This document shows, piece after piece, positions 36,896-45,848 of a stretch of DNA of 64,000 bases. The position numbers and the translations under genes are program-made. Under the pieces are notes generated by a model that was not told the origin of the DNA, did not search any database, and saw only the letters and a program-made list of their open reading frames with translations. Each line of letters begins with the position of its first letter. Within the stretch, counting starts at the first letter, position 1. The DNA is from Micromonospora sp. NBC_01699 (GTDB lineage Bacteria; Actinomycetota; Actinomycetes; Mycobacteriales; Micromonosporaceae), in the NCBI RefSeq assembly GCF_036250065.1, contig NZ_CP109199.1:1302001-1366000 (forward strand). The letters run 5' to 3'.

Positions 36896-37228
36896 TCATC
36901 CTAGTGCGCGCAGGACCAGCAGCACACCGAGTCCGGCGTAGCCGACGGTGACCAGGGTGAGCAGCGGCATGGTTCGGCCGCCCGACGGTCTCGACGGGGT
37001 CCGGCTCGCCCGCCGGGTGATCGCGCCGCCGACCGCCAGTAGCCCGGTCGCCACGGCGGTGGCGAGGACCACCGTGGCGGCACCACCGTGGGTCACGGCC
37101 AGCCGTACGGCGAGCACGGCGACGGCGGCCAGCGCCAACCCGGTACGCCGCCGGGCGAGCCGGGTTCGTTCCGGTTGCAGGCCGGGGTCCCGGTCCATCC
37201 GTTCCGGCGGCCAGGGGTCCCGGTTCAC
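36896..37228 (-). CDS. DUF202 family small membrane protein (second)
   Basis: A 110-aa protein with three hydrophobic helices after a charged N-terminus: LALAAVAVLAVRLAVT, VVLATAVATGLLAVGGAI, LLTLVTVGYAGLGVLLVLRAL. The N-terminal RTRLARRRTGLALAA resembles the conserved start of DUF202 (YidH-like) proteins, in degenerate form. Its GTG overlaps the stop of the upstream DUF202 gene (GTGA). The function of the family is unknown. It is the middle gene of the operon 37617-36463. Confidence 0.75.
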   Translation of the reverse strand: MNRDPWPPERMDRDPGLQPERTRLARRRTGLALAAVAVLAVRLAVTHGGAATVVLATAVATGLLAVGGAITRRASRTPSRPSGGRTMPLLTLVTVGYAGLGVLLVLRALG

Positions 37229-37617
37229 TCGCCCCGGATCACCTTCAGCAGCACGGTCGCGACCAGCAGCAGCGCGCCGATGGCGACCGCGAGGGCGAGC
37301 AGGGCGGGGAACCGGGACGGGGGCAGTTCGGTGCCGAGCCGGATGGCCCGCTCGGTGCGTACCCAGCGGTCGACGGCGTGCAGCGCGACCGCGCCGCCGA
37401 GCACCAGCAGTGCCACCGAGATCGCCTCGCGCAGGTGGGTCAGCGGCAGCGGGGGCAGGAACTGGGCGATCGCCAGCCCGCCGGCGATCAGCGCCAGCCC
37501 GGTACGCAGCCAGGCCAGGAAGGTGCGCTCGTTGGCCAGGGAGAACCGGTAGTCGGGCCGGGTGCCGACGAGGTGCAGCCGTTCCGGGTTCCACCACTGT
37601 TTGATCGTTTCGCGCAC
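37225..37617 (-). CDS. DUF202 (YidH-like) membrane protein
   Basis: A 130-aa inner-membrane protein with the DUF202 signature: RFSLANERTFLAWLRTGLALIAGGLAIAQF, three helices and a short tail. It is the first gene of the three-gene operon, and the start is a GTG at 37617 with only a weak ribosome site. The family has no assigned biochemical function. The 41-bp gap to the divergent GNAT gene must hold both promoters. Confidence 0.85.
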   Translation of the reverse strand: MRETIKQWWNPERLHLVGTRPDYRFSLANERTFLAWLRTGLALIAGGLAIAQFLPPLPLTHLREAISVALLVLGGAVALHAVDRWVRTERAIRLGTELPPSRFPALLALAVAIGALLLVATVLLKVIRGE

Positions 37618-37658
37618 GACCCGAATTATCCGGTCGACGTCGACCGTAGCCTGGGTGG

Positions 37659-38510
37659 GTGACTGATCTGGACGTTTTCACGCTGCGGACCGCGTACGAC
37701 AACCAGTTGCGGGCCCGGGTGCCGGACCCGATGCCGGCCGGGGCGACGGTGGAGCGGGACGGGCCGCTGTTGCGGTTTCTCGGTCTCGATCACGGGGGCT
37801 TCCTCGGTTACCGGGACCTCGACGGGTTGACCGGTGCGGCGCTGGACGACCTGATCAACCGGCAGCGGGACATCTTCGCGGCGCGCGACGAGTCGGTGGA
37901 GTGGAAGCTGCACGGGCACGACGAGCCGGTGGACCTGCCGGATCGGCTGCGGGCCGCCGGGTTCGTGCCCGAGGACGAGGAGACCGTCGTGATCGGCCCG
38001 GTCGCGGCGCTGTCGGCCGCGCTTCCGGTGCCACCTCCCGGCGTACGGCTGCGTGAGGTGACCGCCCGCGCGGACCTGGACCGGATCGCGGAGATGGAGT
38101 CGATCGTCTGGGGTGAGCCGCGCGACTGGCTGGCCGACGCGCTGGAGCGGGAGCTGGCGGTCGACCCGGCGGTCTCGCACGGCGGGTCGGGTGCGGACGG
38201 TTCGGAGGTCTGGCCGCAGTCGCTGACCGTGGTGGTGGCGGAGGAGGTCGACTCGGGCCGGGTGGTGAGCGCCGGCTGGGTCCGGTACGTCGCCGGTACC
38301 GGTTTCGCCACCCTGTGGGGCGGGTCGACGCTGCCGGACTGGCGCAACCGGGGCATCTACCGTTCGTTGGTCGTCTACCGGGCGCGACTCGCCGACGCCC
38401 GTGGTTTCACCCTGTTGCAGGTGGACGCCTCGTCGGACAGTCGGCCGATCCTGGAGCGACTCGGGTTCGTCGCCGTCACCTCGACCACCCCGTACGTCTA
38501 CACTCCTTAA
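37659..38510 (+). CDS. GNAT family N-acetyltransferase
   Basis: A 283-aa protein with a C-terminal GNAT domain (~ residues 125-283). It has RLREVTARADLDRIAEMES, then SAGWVRYVAGTGFATLWGGSTLPDWRNRGIYRSLV, where RNRGIY is the acetyl-CoA loop, and the LLQVDASSDSRPILERLGFV end. The N-terminal ~120 residues include WKLHGHDEPVDLPDRLRAAGF, a second partial GNAT-like half. The substrate is unknown. The GTG start at 37659 has a weak ribosome site. The next gene begins three bases after its stop, so the pair is probably cotranscribed. Confidence 0.82.
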   Translation: MTDLDVFTLRTAYDNQLRARVPDPMPAGATVERDGPLLRFLGLDHGGFLGYRDLDGLTGAALDDLINRQRDIFAARDESVEWKLHGHDEPVDLPDRLRAAGFVPEDEETVVIGPVAALSAALPVPPPGVRLREVTARADLDRIAEMESIVWGEPRDWLADALERELAVDPAVSHGGSGADGSEVWPQSLTVVVAEEVDSGRVVSAGWVRYVAGTGFATLWGGSTLPDWRNRGIYRSLVVYRARLADARGFTLLQVDASSDSRPILERLGFVAVTSTTPYVYTP

Positions 38511-38512
38511 CC

Positions 38513-38932
38513 GTGTCCGATCCGCTCAGCGATGAGGAGAGGATGACCCTCAAGAGGGCGGCGTTCGGCGCGGTCTTCCTGGTCTCCAACGCCGATCCCG
38601 GCGTCCTCTCCATGGTCAAGGAGAGCTTCGCCGCCTCCACCGCGATCGCCGGCAGCACCGGTCTGGTCCGGGAGGTGTTGACCAGTGGCGCCCTGCCCCG
38701 CTTCTCGGCGGACCATCCGGGCGAGCTGAAGCCGGACGAGGTGGAGTCGGTGGCGTTGCCGGCGTTGCGCAGCGCGATCCGGATCCTGCGCGCGAAGGCG
38801 CCGGACGAGTTGGAAAACTACCGGCGTACGGTGCTGCGCGCCGGTGACGAGGTGGCGCGGGCCTCGGACGGTGTGAGCGAGGCCGAGGCGGCGATGCTCG
38901 ACAAGATCAGGGACGCCCTGTCCGTCTCCTGA
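38513..38932 (+). CDS. Conserved protein of unknown function, cotranscribed with the GNAT gene
   Basis: A 139-aa soluble protein with no signal peptide. It is helical, with SDEERMTLKRAAFGAVFLVSNADPGVLSMVKESFAAS at the start and ALPALRSAIRILRAKAPDELENYRRTVLRAGDEVARA later. I recognise the type as widespread in Micromonosporaceae without a function. The GTG at 38513 starts three bases after the GNAT stop; an ATG at 38543 with GAGGAG upstream is the alternative. Tight spacing points to translational coupling. Confidence 0.68.
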   Translation: MSDPLSDEERMTLKRAAFGAVFLVSNADPGVLSMVKESFAASTAIAGSTGLVREVLTSGALPRFSADHPGELKPDEVESVALPALRSAIRILRAKAPDELENYRRTVLRAGDEVARASDGVSEAEAAMLDKIRDALSVS

Positions 38933-38998
38933 GCGGCCCCGACCCGGCGCGGCCCGGCACCGGTGAGCTGTGTCACGCTGAGTGTCCGGGAAAGCAAT

Positions 38999-39019
38999 GC
39001 TACTGATAGGTAACATAGC
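38999..39019. promoter_or_regulatory. Imperfect inverted repeat upstream of etfBA
   Basis: GCTACTGATA and TAACATAGC face each other around GG, 114 bp before the etfB ATG, in an AT-richer patch. TTGACC at 39048 is a candidate -35 box. It may be an operator for a fatty-acid-type regulator, but none is identified. Confidence 0.35.
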
Positions 39020-39132
39020 CGGTGGGCAACCCCACAGCGTGCCGCAGTTGACCGATCGTTAAGGAACGCGGGACGCTCCGCCCCGGAACCGGGCGAGGCC
39101 GGCAACACCAACAGGAGGGTCGTCGAAGCGCG

Positions 39133-39924
39133 ATGAACATCGTCGTACTCGTCAAGCAGGTGCCCGACTCGGGCGCGGACCGCAGCCTGCGCAGTGACGA
39201 CAACACCACCGACCGGGGGTCGGCAAACAACGTCATCAACGAGATGGACGAGTACGCCATCGAAGAGGCGTTGCGGATCAAGGAAGCGCACGGCGGCGAG
39301 GTGACCGTGCTGACCATGGGCCCGGACCGGGCCACCGAGTCGATCCGCAAGGCGCTGTCGATGGGGCCGGACAAGGCCGTACACGTGCTCGACGACGCGC
39401 TGCACGGATCCTGCGCCGTCGCCACCTCCCGGGTGATCGCGGACGCCCTCCGCACCCTCGACGCCGACCTGGTGATCTGCGGTGCCGAGTCCACCGACGG
39501 CCGGGTCCAGGTGCTGCCGCACATGCTCGCCGAACGGCTCGGCGTCGCCGCCCTGACCGGTGCCCGCAAGCTCACCGTCGAGCCGGGCGCCGACGGCACG
39601 GTGCTGACCGCGGAGCGGCAGACCGAGGAGGGCTACGAGGTGGTCAGCGCCAACACCCCCGCGATCGTCTCGGTCTGGGACACCATCAACGAGCCGCGCT
39701 ACCCCTCATTCAAGGGGATCATGGCGGCGAAGAAAAAGCCGGTGCAGACCCTGTCACTCGCCGATCTGGGCGTGCCCGCGGCCGAGGTGGGCAGCGCCGG
39801 CGCGACCAGTGTCGTGCTGGAGCACAGCAAGCGCCCGCCGCGTTCCGGTGGCGCCAAGGTCACCGACGGGGGCTCCGGCGGCGTCGCGCTGGTGGAATAC
39901 CTCGCCGCCGAGAAGTTCGTCTGA
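39133..39924 (+). CDS. etfB: Electron transfer flavoprotein subunit beta
   Basis: Beta subunit (263 aa) of the ETF heterodimer, which binds AMP and accepts electrons from acyl-CoA and related dehydrogenases. It starts MNIVVLVKQVPDSGADRSLRSD, has INEMDEYAIEEALRIKEA and the VICGAESTDGRVQVLPHMLAERLGV segment, all typical of FixA/EtfB. The ETF signature region VWDTINEPRYPSFKGIMAAKKKP is present. AGGAGG lies rather far (about 14 bases) from the ATG. It is the first gene of the etfBA operon, which ends in a strong terminator. Confidence 0.95.
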   Translation: MNIVVLVKQVPDSGADRSLRSDDNTTDRGSANNVINEMDEYAIEEALRIKEAHGGEVTVLTMGPDRATESIRKALSMGPDKAVHVLDDALHGSCAVATSRVIADALRTLDADLVICGAESTDGRVQVLPHMLAERLGVAALTGARKLTVEPGADGTVLTAERQTEEGYEVVSANTPAIVSVWDTINEPRYPSFKGIMAAKKKPVQTLSLADLGVPAAEVGSAGATSVVLEHSKRPPRSGGAKVTDGGSGGVALVEYLAAEKFV

Positions 39925-39950
39925 GCAGGTTCGAGAGAGAAGAGACGGTC

Positions 39951-40910
39951 ATGGCTGAAGTGCTTGTCGTGGTCGAGGCCACCACAACGTTCGGTGTCAA
40001 GAAGGTCACCCTCGAACTGCTCACCCTGGCCCGCGAGCTGGGTACGCCGTCGGCCGTGGTGCTCGGTGGCCCCGGTGCCGCCGACGCGCTCGCCGAGAAA
40101 CTGGGCGAGTACGGCGCGGCCAAGATCTACGCCGCGGAGAGCGAGGAGATCGACGGACACCTGGTGGCCCCCAAGGCCACCGTGCTCGCCGAGCTGGTCA
40201 AGCGGGTGCAGCCGGCGGCTGTGCTGCTCGGATCGACCCAGGAGGGCAAGGAGATCGCCGGCCGGCTGGCGGTCAAGCTGGACAACGGCATCCTCACCGA
40301 CGTGGTCGAACTGGCCGCCGACGGCACCGCCACCCAGGTCGCCTTCGCCGGTTCCGCCATCGTGAAGTCGAAGGTGACCCGCGGGCTGCCGCTGGTCACC
40401 CTGCGGCCGAACTCGGTCACCCCGAGCCCGGCCCCGGCCACCCCCGAGGTGGAGCGGCTCACCGTCGAGCTCGGCGCGGCCGACAGACTGACCCGGGTGG
40501 TCCAGCGGGTCGCCGAGCAGAAGGGCTCCCGGCCCGAGCTGACCGAGGCGTCGGTGGTCGTCTCCGGTGGGCGCGGTGTCGGCAACGCGGACAACTTCAA
40601 GCTGGTCGAGGAGCTGGCCGACCTGCTCGGCGGCGCGGTCGGAGCGTCCCGGGCCGCGGTCGACTCCGGCTTCTACCCGCACCAGTTCCAGGTCGGACAG
40701 ACCGGCAAGACGGTCTCGCCGCAGCTCTATGTGGCGCTCGGCATCTCCGGCGCGATCCAGCACCGGGCCGGCATGCAGACCTCGAAGACCATTGTCGCGG
40801 TGAACAAGGACGGCGAGGCGCCGATCTTCGAACTCGCCGACTTCGGCGTGGTCGGTGACCTGTTCAAGGTGGTCCCGCAGGCCGCCGAGGAGATCCGCAA
40901 GCGCAAGTAG
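39951..40910 (+). CDS. etfA: Electron transfer flavoprotein subunit alpha
   Basis: Alpha subunit (319 aa) carrying the FAD. The N-terminal domain pairs with EtfB. The C-terminal FAD domain shows [44 protein letters not shown], then [24 protein letters not shown], the ETF alpha signature. The ATG is 26 bp after etfB with GAGAGAAGAG upstream. With EtfB it would channel electrons from flavin dehydrogenases to the quinone pool via an ETF-QO not seen in the window. Confidence 0.95.
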   Translation: MAEVLVVVEATTTFGVKKVTLELLTLARELGTPSAVVLGGPGAADALAEKLGEYGAAKIYAAESEEIDGHLVAPKATVLAELVKRVQPAAVLLGSTQEGKEIAGRLAVKLDNGILTDVVELAADGTATQVAFAGSAIVKSKVTRGLPLVTLRPNSVTPSPAPATPEVERLTVELGAADRLTRVVQRVAEQKGSRPELTEASVVVSGGRGVGNADNFKLVEELADLLGGAVGASRAAVDSGFYPHQFQVGQTGKTVSPQLYVALGISGAIQHRAGMQTSKTIVAVNKDGEAPIFELADFGVVGDLFKVVPQAAEEIRKRK

Positions 40911-40971
40911 GTACCCCGCCGCGTGACCGACCCGGTATGGGCCGGTAAGGAGCGGCGAGCCGTACGACAGG

Positions 40972-41001
40972 GTGGCCGTCCGGATCCGGACGGCCACTTT
41001 T
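40972..41001 (+). terminator. Rho-independent terminator after etfBA
   Basis: A perfect 26-bp palindrome (13-nt arms GTGGCCGTCCGGA, 40972-40984 with 40985-40997) followed by TTTT. A partial echo of the arm (GTGGCCGTCCGG) reappears at 41029. It ends the etfBA transcript. The remaining sequence up to the desulfurase start holds no recognised feature. Confidence 0.9.
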
Positions 41002-41155
41002 GGCGTACGTGTGAGCTGGGGTGCAGTGGTGGCCGTCCGGGTTGGTCTTCGCAATCCATGTCGAACCGGGCGAGGGGCAGATCACCTCGAATCGGACCGA
41101 GATAACCGGACCGGCCGCCGGTGCACCCCTTACGGGTCCGGATAGGCTTGGCGCG

Positions 41156-42334
41156 ATGACTTATCTGGATCACGCCGCGACCACACCGATGCTCGAATCG
41201 GCGCTGGAGGCGTACGTCGCCACGGCCCGCGAGGTCGGCAACGCCTCGTCGCTGCACGCGGCCGGCCGGTGGGCCCGCCGCCGGGTGGAGGAGTCCCGCG
41301 AACGGGTGGCCGCCGTACTCGGCGCCCGCCCCTCCGAGGTGATCTTCACCGGCGGCGGTACGGAGAGCGACAACCTCGCCCTCAAGGGCATCCACTGGGG
41401 TCGGCGCGCGGCCGAACCGACCCGGAACCGGGTGGTGGTCAGCGCGGTCGAGCACCACGCCGTACTCGACTCGGTGCACTGGTTGGAACAGCACGAGGCA
41501 GCCGAGGTCGGGCTGCTGGCGGTCGACGCCACCGGTCGGGTCGACCCGGCCACGCTCGCCGCCCAGCTGCACGAACACGGCGACCGGACCACCCTGGTCA
41601 GCGTCATGTGGGCCAACAACGAGGTCGGCACCGTCCAGCCGATCGCCGCGCTGGCCGAGGTCGCCGCCGGGTACGGCATCCCGGTGCACACCGACGCGGT
41701 CCAGGCCGTCGGCCAGGTGCCGGTCGACTTCGCCGCCAGCGGCGTCGCCGCGCTCACCCTGACCGGGCACAAGCTCGGCGGCCCGGTCGGCGTCGGCGCC
41801 CTGCTGCTCGGCCGGGACGTGCCCTGCGCCCCGCTGCTGCACGGCGGCGGCCAGGAACGCGACGTCCGCTCCGGCACCCTCGACGCGGCCGGCATCGTGG
41901 CCTTCGCGGTCGCCGTCGAGGCCGCCGTCAACGCCCAGCGCGAGTACGCGGCGAGGGTCGCCACCCTCCGCGACGACCTGACCAAGCGCCTGGTCGAGGT
42001 GGTCCCGGAGGTGGTCTGCAACGGCGACCCGGCCGACCGGCTGCCCGGCAACGCCCACTTCTCCTTCCCCGGCTGCGAGGGCGACGCCCTGCTGATGCTG
42101 CTCGACGCCCAGGGGATCGCCTGCTCGACCGGTTCGGCCTGCTCCGCCGGGGTGGCTCAGCCGTCGCACGTACTGCTCGCCATGGGGGCCGACGACGACC
42201 GGGCCCGCTCATCGCTGCGGTTCGCGCTCGGGCACACCTCGACCGCGCAGGACGTCGACGCGTTGATCGCCGCGCTGCCCGCCGCGGTGGAGCGGGCCCG
42301 TCGGGCCGGCGGCACCCGGTCCGCCCGGCGCTGA
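41156..42334 (+). CDS. Cysteine desulfurase (IscS/NifS family)
   Basis: A 392-aa PLP enzyme that removes sulfur from cysteine as a persulfide and gives it to acceptors. The PLP lysine is K206 in [10 protein letters not shown], with H205 and D180 ([10 protein letters not shown]). The active cysteine is C329 in TGSACSAG. The N-terminal YLDHAATTP is diagnostic. The ATG at 41156 matches homologue starts. Its neighbour mnmA, 70 bp downstream on the same strand, makes sulfur transfer to tRNA the most likely job; no iscU or other cluster genes are present, supporting that role over general Fe-S assembly. Confidence 0.93.
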   Translation: MTYLDHAATTPMLESALEAYVATAREVGNASSLHAAGRWARRRVEESRERVAAVLGARPSEVIFTGGGTESDNLALKGIHWGRRAAEPTRNRVVVSAVEHHAVLDSVHWLEQHEAAEVGLLAVDATGRVDPATLAAQLHEHGDRTTLVSVMWANNEVGTVQPIAALAEVAAGYGIPVHTDAVQAVGQVPVDFAASGVAALTLTGHKLGGPVGVGALLLGRDVPCAPLLHGGGQERDVRSGTLDAAGIVAFAVAVEAAVNAQREYAARVATLRDDLTKRLVEVVPEVVCNGDPADRLPGNAHFSFPGCEGDALLMLLDAQGIACSTGSACSAGVAQPSHVLLAMGADDDRARSSLRFALGHTSTAQDVDALIAALPAAVERARRAGGTRSARR

Positions 42335-42404
42335 CGGTGCGGGGCGCAGGGCAACCCGTGCGGGGCGCGGAGCTACCCTCGAACACGGTGAAGGGGGTTT
42401 TCCG

Positions 42405-43478
42405 GTGAGGGTTCTGGCAGCTATGTCCGGCGGGGTCGACTCGGCGGTCGCCGCCGCGCGGGCGGTCGAGGCGGGGCACGAGGTGACCGGCGTACACCTG
42501 GCGCTGTCGCGCAACCCGCAGACGTACCGGACGGGTGCGCGCGGCTGCTGCACCCTGGAGGACTCCCGGGACGCCCGGCGAGCCGCCGACGTGATCGGCA
42601 TCCCGTTCTACGTCTGGGACATGGCGGACCGGTTCCATGAGGACGTGGTGGACGACTTCGTCGCCGAGTACGCCGCCGGCCGTACGCCGAACCCCTGCCT
42701 GCGCTGCAACGAGAAGATCAAGTTTTCGGCGGTGCTGGACCGGGCCATCGCCCTCGGCTTCGACGCCGTGGTGACCGGCCACCACGCCCGGCGGGGCGAC
42801 GACGGTCTGCTGCGGCGCAGCGTCGACCTGGCCAAGGACCAGTCGTACGTCCTCGCCGTGCTGACCCGCGAGCAGCTCGACCGGTCGGTCTTCCCGCTCG
42901 GCGACTCGACCAAGGCCCAGGTCCGGACCGAGGCGGCGCAGCGCGGCCTCTCCGTCGCCGACAAGCCCGACTCGCACGACATCTGCTTCATCGCCGACGG
43001 CGACACCCGAAAGTTTCTCGCCGACCGGCTCGGTGAGGCCCCCGGCGACATCGTCGACGCCCGCACCGGTGCCGTCGTCGGCGCCCACGCCGGCGCCTAC
43101 GCCTACACCGTCGGGCAGCGCAAGGGGCTCTCCCTGGGCGTGCCCGCGCCGGATGGCAAGCCCCGGTACGTGCTCTCGATCACCCCCAAGACCAACACCG
43201 TGACGGTCGGCCCGGTCGAGGCGCTGGAGGCCAGCGAGGTCGCCGCCCGACGTCCGGTGTGGACCGGCGGGGCGCTGCCGACCGAGGCCACGCCGTGCCA
43301 GGTGCAGTTGCGCGCCCACGGTGAGGTGGTGCCGGCCACGGTCCGGGTGACCGGCGACACCCTGCACGCGGAGTTGGGCAAGCCGGTCCGGGGCGTCGCC
43401 GCCGGTCAGGCGATCGTCGCGTACCGGCCCGACCCGGCCGGCGACGTGGTGCTCGGCTCCGCGACCATCACCGGCTGA
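42405..43478 (+). CDS. mnmA: tRNA 2-thiouridylase MnmA
   Basis: Catalyses 2-thiolation of U34 in tRNA for Lys, Glu and Gln. The 357-aa protein has the PP-loop [10 protein letters not shown] (residues 8-17), which adenylates the uridine. Catalytic cysteines are C98 or C101 (NPCLRC) and C194 ([10 protein letters not shown]), and C-terminal SAM-like beta barrels bind tRNA ([16 protein letters not shown]). AAGGGGG lies eight bases before the GTG. It is placed directly after the desulfurase, which supplies its sulfur. Function is well supported by motif order. Confidence 0.95.
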   Translation: MRVLAAMSGGVDSAVAAARAVEAGHEVTGVHLALSRNPQTYRTGARGCCTLEDSRDARRAADVIGIPFYVWDMADRFHEDVVDDFVAEYAAGRTPNPCLRCNEKIKFSAVLDRAIALGFDAVVTGHHARRGDDGLLRRSVDLAKDQSYVLAVLTREQLDRSVFPLGDSTKAQVRTEAAQRGLSVADKPDSHDICFIADGDTRKFLADRLGEAPGDIVDARTGAVVGAHAGAYAYTVGQRKGLSLGVPAPDGKPRYVLSITPKTNTVTVGPVEALEASEVAARRPVWTGGALPTEATPCQVQLRAHGEVVPATVRVTGDTLHAELGKPVRGVAAGQAIVAYRPDPAGDVVLGSATITG

Positions 43479-43509
43479 TCCTGACGTTCGGTGCACTAGC
43501 CTTCGGCCT

Positions 43510-44517
43510 GTGAACCACGATCAGTCATGGCCCTGGCCCGCCGGTACGGCCACCGGTATCGGCTCCATGCCCGGCACGGACATCGTCGAGGTGCAGCGGA
43601 TCGTGCTGGGTGAACTGCCCGCGCTGCCGCACCTCGCGGAACTGCCCGGCCGGGGGCCCGGTGCCGACCTGATCGGCCGTACCGCCGGTTTCCTGGTCGA
43701 CCTGCCGGTGGAGCTGTACACCGGTCGGTGGCGGGTCGCCGCGCGCCCCGGCAAGGACCTGCGCCGCGCCCATGACCTGCTGGAACGTGACCTCGACCAG
43801 CTCACCGAGCAGGCCGAGGGCTTCACCGGCACGGTCAAGATCTCCGCGGCCGGACCGCTGACCCTCGCCGCCGGCGTCGACCTCGCCATCGGCGGCCGGC
43901 TGCTGCGCGACCCCGGAGCCGTACGGGACCTGACCGACTCGCTCGCCGAGGGGCTGCGTACCCACGTCGCCGACGTACGCCGACGGCTGCCGGGCGCCAC
44001 CGTACTGCTCCAACTCGACGAGCCGTCGCTGCCGGCGGTACTCGCCGGCCACGTGCCGACCGAGAGCGGCTTCGGCGCGTACCGCGCGGTCGAGACGAGT
44101 GCCGCCCGGGACCTGCTGCGGATAGTGGTGGACGCGGCCGACACGCCGCTGGTGGTGCACTGCTGCGCCCCGGACGTGCCGATGGAACTGTTCCGTACCG
44201 CCGGTGCCGTCGCCGTCTCGTTCGACCTCGACCTGATCACGCAGCTCGACCCGCTGGGCGAGGCGATCGAGTCCGGGCTCGGCCTGCTGGTCGGAGCCAT
44301 TCCGGGTACGCCGCCCGCGTCCGGCCCGGATCCCTCGGCGGAACGGGTCGCCGACCGGATCCGCACCCTGTGGGACCGCCTCGGCTTCCCCCGCCCGCAG
44401 TTGGCCCGGCAGGTGGTGGTCACACCCACCTGCGGCCTGGCCGGCGCCACCCCGGACTACGCCCGTACCGCCCTCACCACAGCCCGCGAAACCGCCCGCC
44501 GCCTCCACGAGGTCTAA
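43510..44517 (+). CDS. Methionine synthase-like protein (MetE C-terminal/UROD fold)
   Basis: A 335-aa protein resembling the C-terminal catalytic half of cobalamin-independent methionine synthase. It starts with TGIGSMPGTD, shows HCCAPD (H and C likely zinc ligands) and ends with VVVTPTCGLAGATPDYAR, where the second zinc cysteine sits. Full MetE is ~750 aa with two barrels; this is a single-barrel form common in actinobacteria, sometimes called MetE-like or archaeal-type methionine synthase. A corrinoid or another methyl donor may replace methyl-folate. The GTG start at 43510 lies 31 bp after the mnmA stop, so cotranscription is likely. Confidence 0.75.
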   Translation: MNHDQSWPWPAGTATGIGSMPGTDIVEVQRIVLGELPALPHLAELPGRGPGADLIGRTAGFLVDLPVELYTGRWRVAARPGKDLRRAHDLLERDLDQLTEQAEGFTGTVKISAAGPLTLAAGVDLAIGGRLLRDPGAVRDLTDSLAEGLRTHVADVRRRLPGATVLLQLDEPSLPAVLAGHVPTESGFGAYRAVETSAARDLLRIVVDAADTPLVVHCCAPDVPMELFRTAGAVAVSFDLDLITQLDPLGEAIESGLGLLVGAIPGTPPASGPDPSAERVADRIRTLWDRLGFPRPQLARQVVVTPTCGLAGATPDYARTALTTARETARRLHEV

Positions 44518-44606
44518 CCCCCCGCCCCGCCCCGCCCCGTCCCCGCCCCGCCCCGCCCCCGCCCCCGCCCCCGTCCCCGCCCCCGTCCCCGCCCCCGCCC
44601 CCGCCC
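44518..44606. repeat. C-rich low-complexity tract after the methionine-synthase-like gene
   Basis: Repeats of CCCCGC and CCCCCG with rare T cover the whole stretch directly after the stop codon. The complementary strand is G-rich and could form quadruplexes. A matching G-rich tract (44684-44760) lies on the other side of palindrome P4. Confidence 0.9.
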
Positions 44607-44683
44607 CGGCGATCTTGCACTTGTGGCGCCTGAATAGTGGCGTTGGTGCGGATTTGTGCGCCGCCACAACTGCAAGATCGCCG
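44607..44683. repeat. Intergenic palindromic element P4
   Basis: 22-nt arms (44607-44628 and 44662-44683) pair at 21 of 22 positions; the left arm begins CGGCGATCTTGCAC. The 33-nt interior is unpaired. It is flanked by C-rich sequence on the left and G-rich on the right, and lies between two rightward genes. Confidence 0.93.
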
Positions 44684-44761
44684 CGCTGGGTGGGGTGGCG
44701 GGTGGCGGGTGGGGGTGGGGGTGGGGGGTTTGGGGGTGGGGTGGGTGGGCAGGGTGGGGGC

Positions 44762-45121
44762 ATGATTGGTGAGTTGCGCAGTGTGGTGGTCGACTGTCCG
44801 GATCCTCGGGGGCTGGCTGGCTTCTATGGGGAGTTGCTGGGGCGGACGGTTGTTCATGACAGTGATGACTGGGTGACGCTCGGGGGAGGCGCGGGGCAGC
44901 CTCGGGTGGCTTTTCAGCTGGCCGCTGGGCTGCGCGAACCTCGGTGGCCGGACCCGGAGCGGCCGCAGCAGTTCCACCTTGACGTGACGGTGGACGACAT
45001 CGAGGTGGCCGAGGCGAAGGTGCTCGCGCTCGGCGCCACCCGGCTGCCCGGCGGCGGAGCGGACTTCCGGGTCTACGCCGACCCGGCGGGCCACCCGTTC
45101 TGCCTGGTCTGGGACAGCTGA
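44762..45121 (+). CDS. VOC (glyoxalase-like) family protein
   Basis: A 119-aa vicinal-oxygen-chelate fold protein. It has GELRSVVVDCPDPRGLAGFYGELLGRTV at the start, QFHLDVTVDDIEVAEAKVLALGA and the FRVYADPAGHPFCLVWD end, the pattern of the small, dimeric VOC proteins that bind or modify small molecules (including bleomycin- or fosfomycin-type resistance). No particular substrate can be named. Its ATG follows AGGG in a G-rich run. Its stop codon lies inside the first copy of a 38-bp tandem duplication. Confidence 0.85.
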   Translation: MIGELRSVVVDCPDPRGLAGFYGELLGRTVVHDSDDWVTLGGGAGQPRVAFQLAAGLREPRWPDPERPQQFHLDVTVDDIEVAEAKVLALGATRLPGGGADFRVYADPAGHPFCLVWDS

Positions 45122-45179
45122 CCGGTCAACCCTCGACCGAGCTGGTCCGGGACAGCTGACCGGTCGACCCTCGACCGAG
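45104..45179. repeat. 38-bp tandem duplication across the VOC stop codon
   Basis: Two adjacent 38-bp units (45104-45141 and 45142-45179) differ at two positions. The first contains the last five VOC codons and the stop; the second lies in the short gap before the next gene. Unit start: CTGGTC(T/C)GGGACAGCTGA. The duplication is recent in appearance. Confidence 0.95.
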
Positions 45180-45187
45180 TCCACGGC

Positions 45188-45766
45188 TTGTCGTCCGTCT
45201 CTACAGTGGAAGATCCTTCCCGTGCCGCCGCTGCCGGAGACGCCTTGGAAACCGATGAGCCCCGCGACCCTTCATGGTCATCCGTAGAGAATCGGCTGAT
45301 TGCCGAGATCGACGATATTCGAGCCACCATCAAGCACGCGGATACCAAAGCCTCAGCGCTGCTGAGCTGGGTAGGCGCGGTGTTGGTGCTGGTGGTGGCC
45401 ATCCTGGCGTCCGGCGGGCAGGGAGCCAACGTCGGAGTGACCGTGGCGCTCGCCGGCGGTTGGGTCGGCGCCGGACTGATGACCATTGCCGTGGTCGAGT
45501 TGATGTACGTGGTGCGCACCCAACTGACCGGCACCGGATGGTCCCGGTACGCGGTGGTACGCACCGCCGACGAGTTGGTGGAGATCATCCGACGTGACGT
45601 CCAGGTGGACGAGGCGCAGAGAGCGCGGCTGCTCGCCGCCCGTCTGATGACGGTCTCCGGGATCGCCAAGCGGAAAGCGCGCCGGATCCGGCTCGCCACC
45701 CATTTCCTGGTGGGCGGCTTCGTCACACTGGTCTTCGTTGCGTGTCTGTTTGCCGTCGCGCGCTAG
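45188..45766 (+). CDS. PycTM/DUF5706-like membrane protein
   Basis: A 192-aa protein with a helix-rich soluble N-terminus and three membrane helices (~57-75, 79-105, 170-190). The segment IKHADTKASALLSWVGAVLV matches the core of the DUF5706/PycTM type (ADxKAxxLL then helix), the effector domain of Pycsar antiphage systems, where binding of a cyclic nucleotide makes the membrane leaky. No pyrimidine cyclase gene is adjacent, so a defence role is not shown; many actinobacteria carry such genes alone. The start is uncertain: TTG at 45188 or GTG at 45206, neither with a good ribosome site. Confidence 0.6.
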   Translation: MSSVSTVEDPSRAAAAGDALETDEPRDPSWSSVENRLIAEIDDIRATIKHADTKASALLSWVGAVLVLVVAILASGGQGANVGVTVALAGGWVGAGLMTIAVVELMYVVRTQLTGTGWSRYAVVRTADELVEIIRRDVQVDEAQRARLLAARLMTVSGIAKRKARRIRLATHFLVGGFVTLVFVACLFAVAR

Positions 45767-45848
45767 ACCGTTGTCAGGAGCACCTCCGGGGCGTGAGGGG
45801 GGTGACCGCGCGCCGGATCGGGTTGACCGGGCCGGGCATGATCACGCC

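Noticed and set aside
38933-39132. tRNA or small RNA upstream of etfB
   Set aside because: No cloverleaf or clear terminator; only an imperfect inverted repeat is present.
44518-44760. Small protein genes in the C-rich/G-rich stretch
   Set aside because: Frames encode only Pro/Arg or Gly/Trp runs and cross the palindrome; no ribosome sites.
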